Source: Paracoccus sp. JM45
GTDB taxonomy: Bacteria > Pseudomonadota > Alphaproteobacteria > Rhodobacterales > Rhodobacteraceae
Length of the DNA stretch: 64,000 nucleotides
Direction: 5' to 3'
Assembly: GCF_003590715.1 (NCBI RefSeq)
Contig: NZ_QQVY01000001.1
Coordinates: forward strand, 434,001 to 498,000
Numbering within the stretch: position 1 is the first letter of the stretch; each line of letters starts with the position of its first letter. A program made the position numbers and the translations under genes. Shown one piece after another: positions 61,438-64,000 of this stretch. The notes under the pieces were generated by a model. The model saw only the letters and a program-made list of their open reading frames with translations. It had not been told where the DNA came from and did no database searches.

Positions 61438-61965
61438 ATGGCCGCTACCCAAATACCGGACATCTTGCGAACACAATTCGCAAGGTCACAAATTGCGCTG
61501 TCGCTTGCGACAGCGGCTGACGATATGCCGTTATGTCTGGTCAATGATGCTTTTACCCGCCTGACCGGATACGACAGGCATCAGGCCGAAGGTCGCAACT
61601 GCCGCTTTATGCAGGACGCTGACACTCCGCTTGACCAGATCGCCGCCATGTCGGAATTCCTGCACGACAAGGACCGCAATGACGGTCGCTTTCCGGTTCT
61701 GAACCGGACCCGCGATGGTCGTGCCTTTCTCAATCTGGTCTTTCTGTCCAAGCTGCGCGATCTGGCAGGCGATCTGCAATTCGTCCTTGCCTCGCAGTTC
61801 GAGATGCGGACGGGGTCGCAGTCCGGCAATGATCGCCAACTGACCCGCAGCGTGAATGACGTCCGGCTTGCTGCTGACCAGCTTGGGCTGATCATGTCCG
61901 ATTCCACCGAACTGATCGCAAGGTCGATCAGCACACTTGCAAAGATTACGGTCCGCGATGAATGA
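61438..61965 (+). CDS. Short LOV-domain blue-light photoreceptor
   Basis: This 175-residue protein consists of a LOV domain (about residues 15-125) plus about 50 helical residues. The photoactive cysteine is Cys55 in GRNCRFMQ. The FMN-contacting Asn89 and Asn99 (NRTRDGRAFLN) and the Gln120 of LASQFE are all retained, so a flavin-cysteinyl adduct on blue light is expected. It has no kinase, HTH or other output domain. AGGA precedes ATG 61438. The stop overlaps the start of a CheB-CheR fusion by eight bases, so the receptor is probably translated with it and may signal through it. The 210-base gap upstream holds no other gene. Confidence 0.88.
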   Translation: MAATQIPDILRTQFARSQIALSLATAADDMPLCLVNDAFTRLTGYDRHQAEGRNCRFMQDADTPLDQIAAMSEFLHDKDRNDGRFPVLNRTRDGRAFLNLVFLSKLRDLAGDLQFVLASQFEMRTGSQSGNDRQLTRSVNDVRLAADQLGLIMSDSTELIARSISTLAKITVRDE

Positions 61966-64000
61966 CGCCTCACCCCCACGCTCGCAACACCGCCAGGGCT
62001 TTGCCGTCGTCGGCATCGGTGCCTCGGCGGGCGGATTGGAGGCGCTGCAGGATCTGTTGCGCGATGCACGGCGGGATGACCCTGCCGCCTATGTGATCAT
62101 CCAGCATTTGGACCCGACGCATGACAGCGTGCTGGCCGAATTGCTGGACCGCCGCACTGCCTTGCTGGTCCAGCAGGCCGAAGAAGGCACACGCCTGCAA
62201 CCCGGCCATGTCTATACCATTCCTCCCGGCGTCGGCATGACCATCCACGACGGCTGTCTGCAACTGACGGAATTCGACCAGCCACGCGGATTGCGTCGTC
62301 CCATTGATGATTTCTTTGAAAGTCTGGCCAAGGATATGGGACCGGCGGCGGCTTGCGTGATCCTGTCGGGAACGGGTGCCGATGGCACATTGGGTCTGCG
62401 CGCAATCAAGGAAAACGGCGGCATATGTGTGGTGCAGGAACCGCGCACGGCCCGTTATGACGGGATGCCGATGTCGGCGGAATCGACCGGACTGGTGGAT
62501 TTCGTCCTACCGCCCGACCGGATCGTGCCGTCGATCCTGCAATTCTTCCAATCCAGCGATACCGAACTGGCCGAGGATGTGATGCTGGCCGATGCCCGTC
62601 TGATCTGCCAGCATCTGCTGGACCAGACCGGTCATGATTTTTCCGGCTATAAGATGTCCACGCTGGTCCGGCGCATCCGCCGCCGCCTGCAGGTGCTGAA
62701 TATGACCAGCACCAAGGATTACCTGCGCCACCTGCGGCGCAAGCCCGAAGAATGCGACGCCCTGCTGAACGAATTTCTGATCAACGTCACCCGCTTTTTC
62801 CGTGACCCTGAAATGTTCCAGTCCATGCGCGAAAAGGCGATCCGGCCTTTGGTGCAGGCGGCGGATGGCGAAGAAATCCGCGTCTGGGTGGCGGGCTGTT
62901 CCAGCGGGGAAGAGGCTTACAGCATCGCGATGGTCATCGATGCCGAAATGCGCGCTGCGGGCGTGCGGCCCCGTTTTACGGTCTTTGCCTCGGATATCGA
63001 CAAGAAGATGATCGAGATGGCGCGGGCGGGCAGCTATCCCATCAGCGCCATGGCCGATATTCCCGAAGAATTCCGCGCCGAATACACCACCCATCGCGAT
63101 TCCCTGATGCAGATCACCCCGCAGTTGCGCGACCGCGTGCGGTTTTCCCTGCACAGCCTGTTGCGTGATCCGCCATTTGCGCGGGTCGATCTGATTTCCT
63201 GCCGCAATCTGCTGATCTATCTGGATGAATACCTGCAATCGCGGATCCTGCCGCTTTTCCATTATGCAATCCGGCCCTCGGGCTTTCTGTTTCTGGGGCC
63301 ATCCGAAGGGGTGCGTCGGGAATCGGTGCATTTCAGCGAACTGGATCGCGCCGCACGGCTGTTCCAGCGCGATGACAGTGTCGCCCGCTTGCCGCTGGAC
63401 CTGCCCTTCGCACGGCACGAGGGTGGCGATAGGATCACCCCCGCCACCAATACGCCCGCGCGCGTTTCATCCGGCCCCGACAAACAGATCCAGACCGCGC
63501 AGCGCCGCGTACTGGACCGCTTCGCCCCCGCATCCTTACAGGTATCGCGTGCGGGCGAGGTATTGTGGACCGCAGGCAGGCTTGGCCGTTTTATTACGGT
63601 CGATCCAACAGCCCGCAAGCCGGTTCTGGCATCCTCGATCGTGCATGCCGGTCTGAAAGATGCCGTTGCAGCGGCACTGGATCAGGTCAACAGCACGGGG
63701 CGCGCCGTGATCGTGCGCAACCTGACCGCACGTTCCGATATGGGGTCCCAGCCGGTAACACTGTTTGCAGAACCGCTGACCGATCGCAGCGTACTGCTGG
63801 TCTTTTCGGAAACAGGCGACCACCGCGCCGTTCCCGAAAGCGATGATATCGACGAATTGCATGTCCGCGAATCGCGCAATGACCTGCTGGAGGAAGAGCT
63901 GCGTCTGGTCCAGATCGAGCTGAACGGCGCGGTCGAGGAGTTGGAGACCACCAACGAGGAACTGAAAAGCTCGAACGAAGAAATGATGTCGATGAACGAG
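61958..64000 (+). CDS. CheB-CheR fusion signalling protein (3' end outside window)
   Basis: The visible part is 681 codons, open to the right edge. The N-terminal CheB methylesterase domain has the catalytic Ser23 (GIGASAGG), His50 (IIQHLDP) and Asp142 (SGTGADGT). It lacks the usual receiver domain in front. The CheR methyltransferase domain follows, with the SAM loop VWVAGCSSGEEAYS near residue 310 and SCRNLLIYL near 415. A variable PAS-like stretch (about 500-620) leads into a coiled coil starting ELETTNEELKSSNEEMMSMNE. In homologues this coil leads to PAS and HWE/HisKA_2 kinase modules; that part is beyond the window. No MCP or CheA gene is nearby. Confidence 0.92.
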   Translation, partial: MNDASPPRSQHRQGFAVVGIGASAGGLEALQDLLRDARRDDPAAYVIIQHLDPTHDSVLAELLDRRTALLVQQAEEGTRLQPGHVYTIPPGVGMTIHDGCLQLTEFDQPRGLRRPIDDFFESLAKDMGPAAACVILSGTGADGTLGLRAIKENGGICVVQEPRTARYDGMPMSAESTGLVDFVLPPDRIVPSILQFFQSSDTELAEDVMLADARLICQHLLDQTGHDFSGYKMSTLVRRIRRRLQVLNMTSTKDYLRHLRRKPEECDALLNEFLINVTRFFRDPEMFQSMREKAIRPLVQAADGEEIRVWVAGCSSGEEAYSIAMVIDAEMRAAGVRPRFTVFASDIDKKMIEMARAGSYPISAMADIPEEFRAEYTTHRDSLMQITPQLRDRVRFSLHSLLRDPPFARVDLISCRNLLIYLDEYLQSRILPLFHYAIRPSGFLFLGPSEGVRRESVHFSELDRAARLFQRDDSVARLPLDLPFARHEGGDRITPATNTPARVSSGPDKQIQTAQRRVLDRFAPASLQVSRAGEVLWTAGRLGRFITVDPTARKPVLASSIVHAGLKDAVAAALDQVNSTGRAVIVRNLTARSDMGSQPVTLFAEPLTDRSVLLVFSETGDHRAVPESDDIDELHVRESRNDLLEEELRLVQIELNGAVEELETTNEELKSSNEEMMSMNE

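Overview
The window is a chromosomal segment of an alphaproteobacterium, most likely of the Paracoccus/Rhodobacter group (Rhodobacteraceae/Paracoccaceae). The evidence is a GC-rich genome with strong third-position GC bias, a complete 14-gene NADH dehydrogenase (nuo/nqo) operon carrying six interspersed extra reading frames (the layout described for Paracoccus denitrificans), the alphaproteobacterial LexA box GTTC-N7-GTTC in front of uvrA, RNase J, and a biotin-type pyruvate carboxylase. Gene density is high and no gap between genes exceeds 300 bases. I see no IS element, prophage, CRISPR array, rRNA or other sign of recent transfer.

Layout. 1-9.3 kb: a partial thioesterase, a 3-hydroxyisobutyrate-dehydrogenase-like enzyme, a penicillin-acylase-family protein that appears to lack its catalytic residues, lipoamide dehydrogenase, an MFS transporter, queA, the bfd-bfr iron storage pair and gph. 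9.3-14.6 kb: glmU-glmS (UDP-GlcNAc supply), a TetR regulator divergent from an AhpD-like CxxC protein with two operator-like palindromes between them, and trmB. 14.7-35.4 kb, all on the minus strand: nuoA-B-C-D-E-orf-orf-F-orf-G-orf-H-orf-I-orf-J-K-L-M-N followed by overlapping birA, coaX and rnj and closed by an intrinsic terminator. 35.5-42.5 kb: pyc, divergent from SOS-controlled uvrA plus a small membrane protein. 42.5-42.9 kb: two identical tRNA-Gly(GCC) genes, each with its own promoter and terminator. 42.9-52.3 kb: a dimethylglycine/sarcosine-dehydrogenase-like enzyme, panC-panB, an MFS transporter, a D-2-hydroxyacid dehydrogenase, an SH3 exported protein and an M3 oligopeptidase. 52.3-58.9 kb: a membrane-anchored ThiF/MoeB-like protein with dut, infC (apparent AUA start), an alanine-rich membrane protein with a conserved unknown, and fabA-fabB-fabI. 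58.9-64 kb: an alpha/beta hydrolase, a PiT phosphate transporter, and a short LOV photoreceptor overlapping a CheB-CheR fusion that runs off the right edge.

How the genes work together. Most of the content is housekeeping: respiration (complex I, lpdA, pyc), cofactors (panB/panC/coaX for CoA, birA to biotinylate carboxylases such as pyc), envelope precursors (glmU/glmS), unsaturated fatty acid synthesis (fabA/B/I), tRNA and mRNA processing (queA, trmB, rnj, infC), DNA repair and nucleotide hygiene (uvrA, dut), and iron storage (bfd/bfr).

The points most worth following up are the LOV-CheB/CheR pair as a candidate blue-light signalling unit, the penicillin-acylase homologue with substituted catalytic positions, the infC AUA start, the double TetR operator in front of the AhpD-like gene, and the six accessory genes of the nuo operon. 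None of these is proved novel by sequence reading alone.
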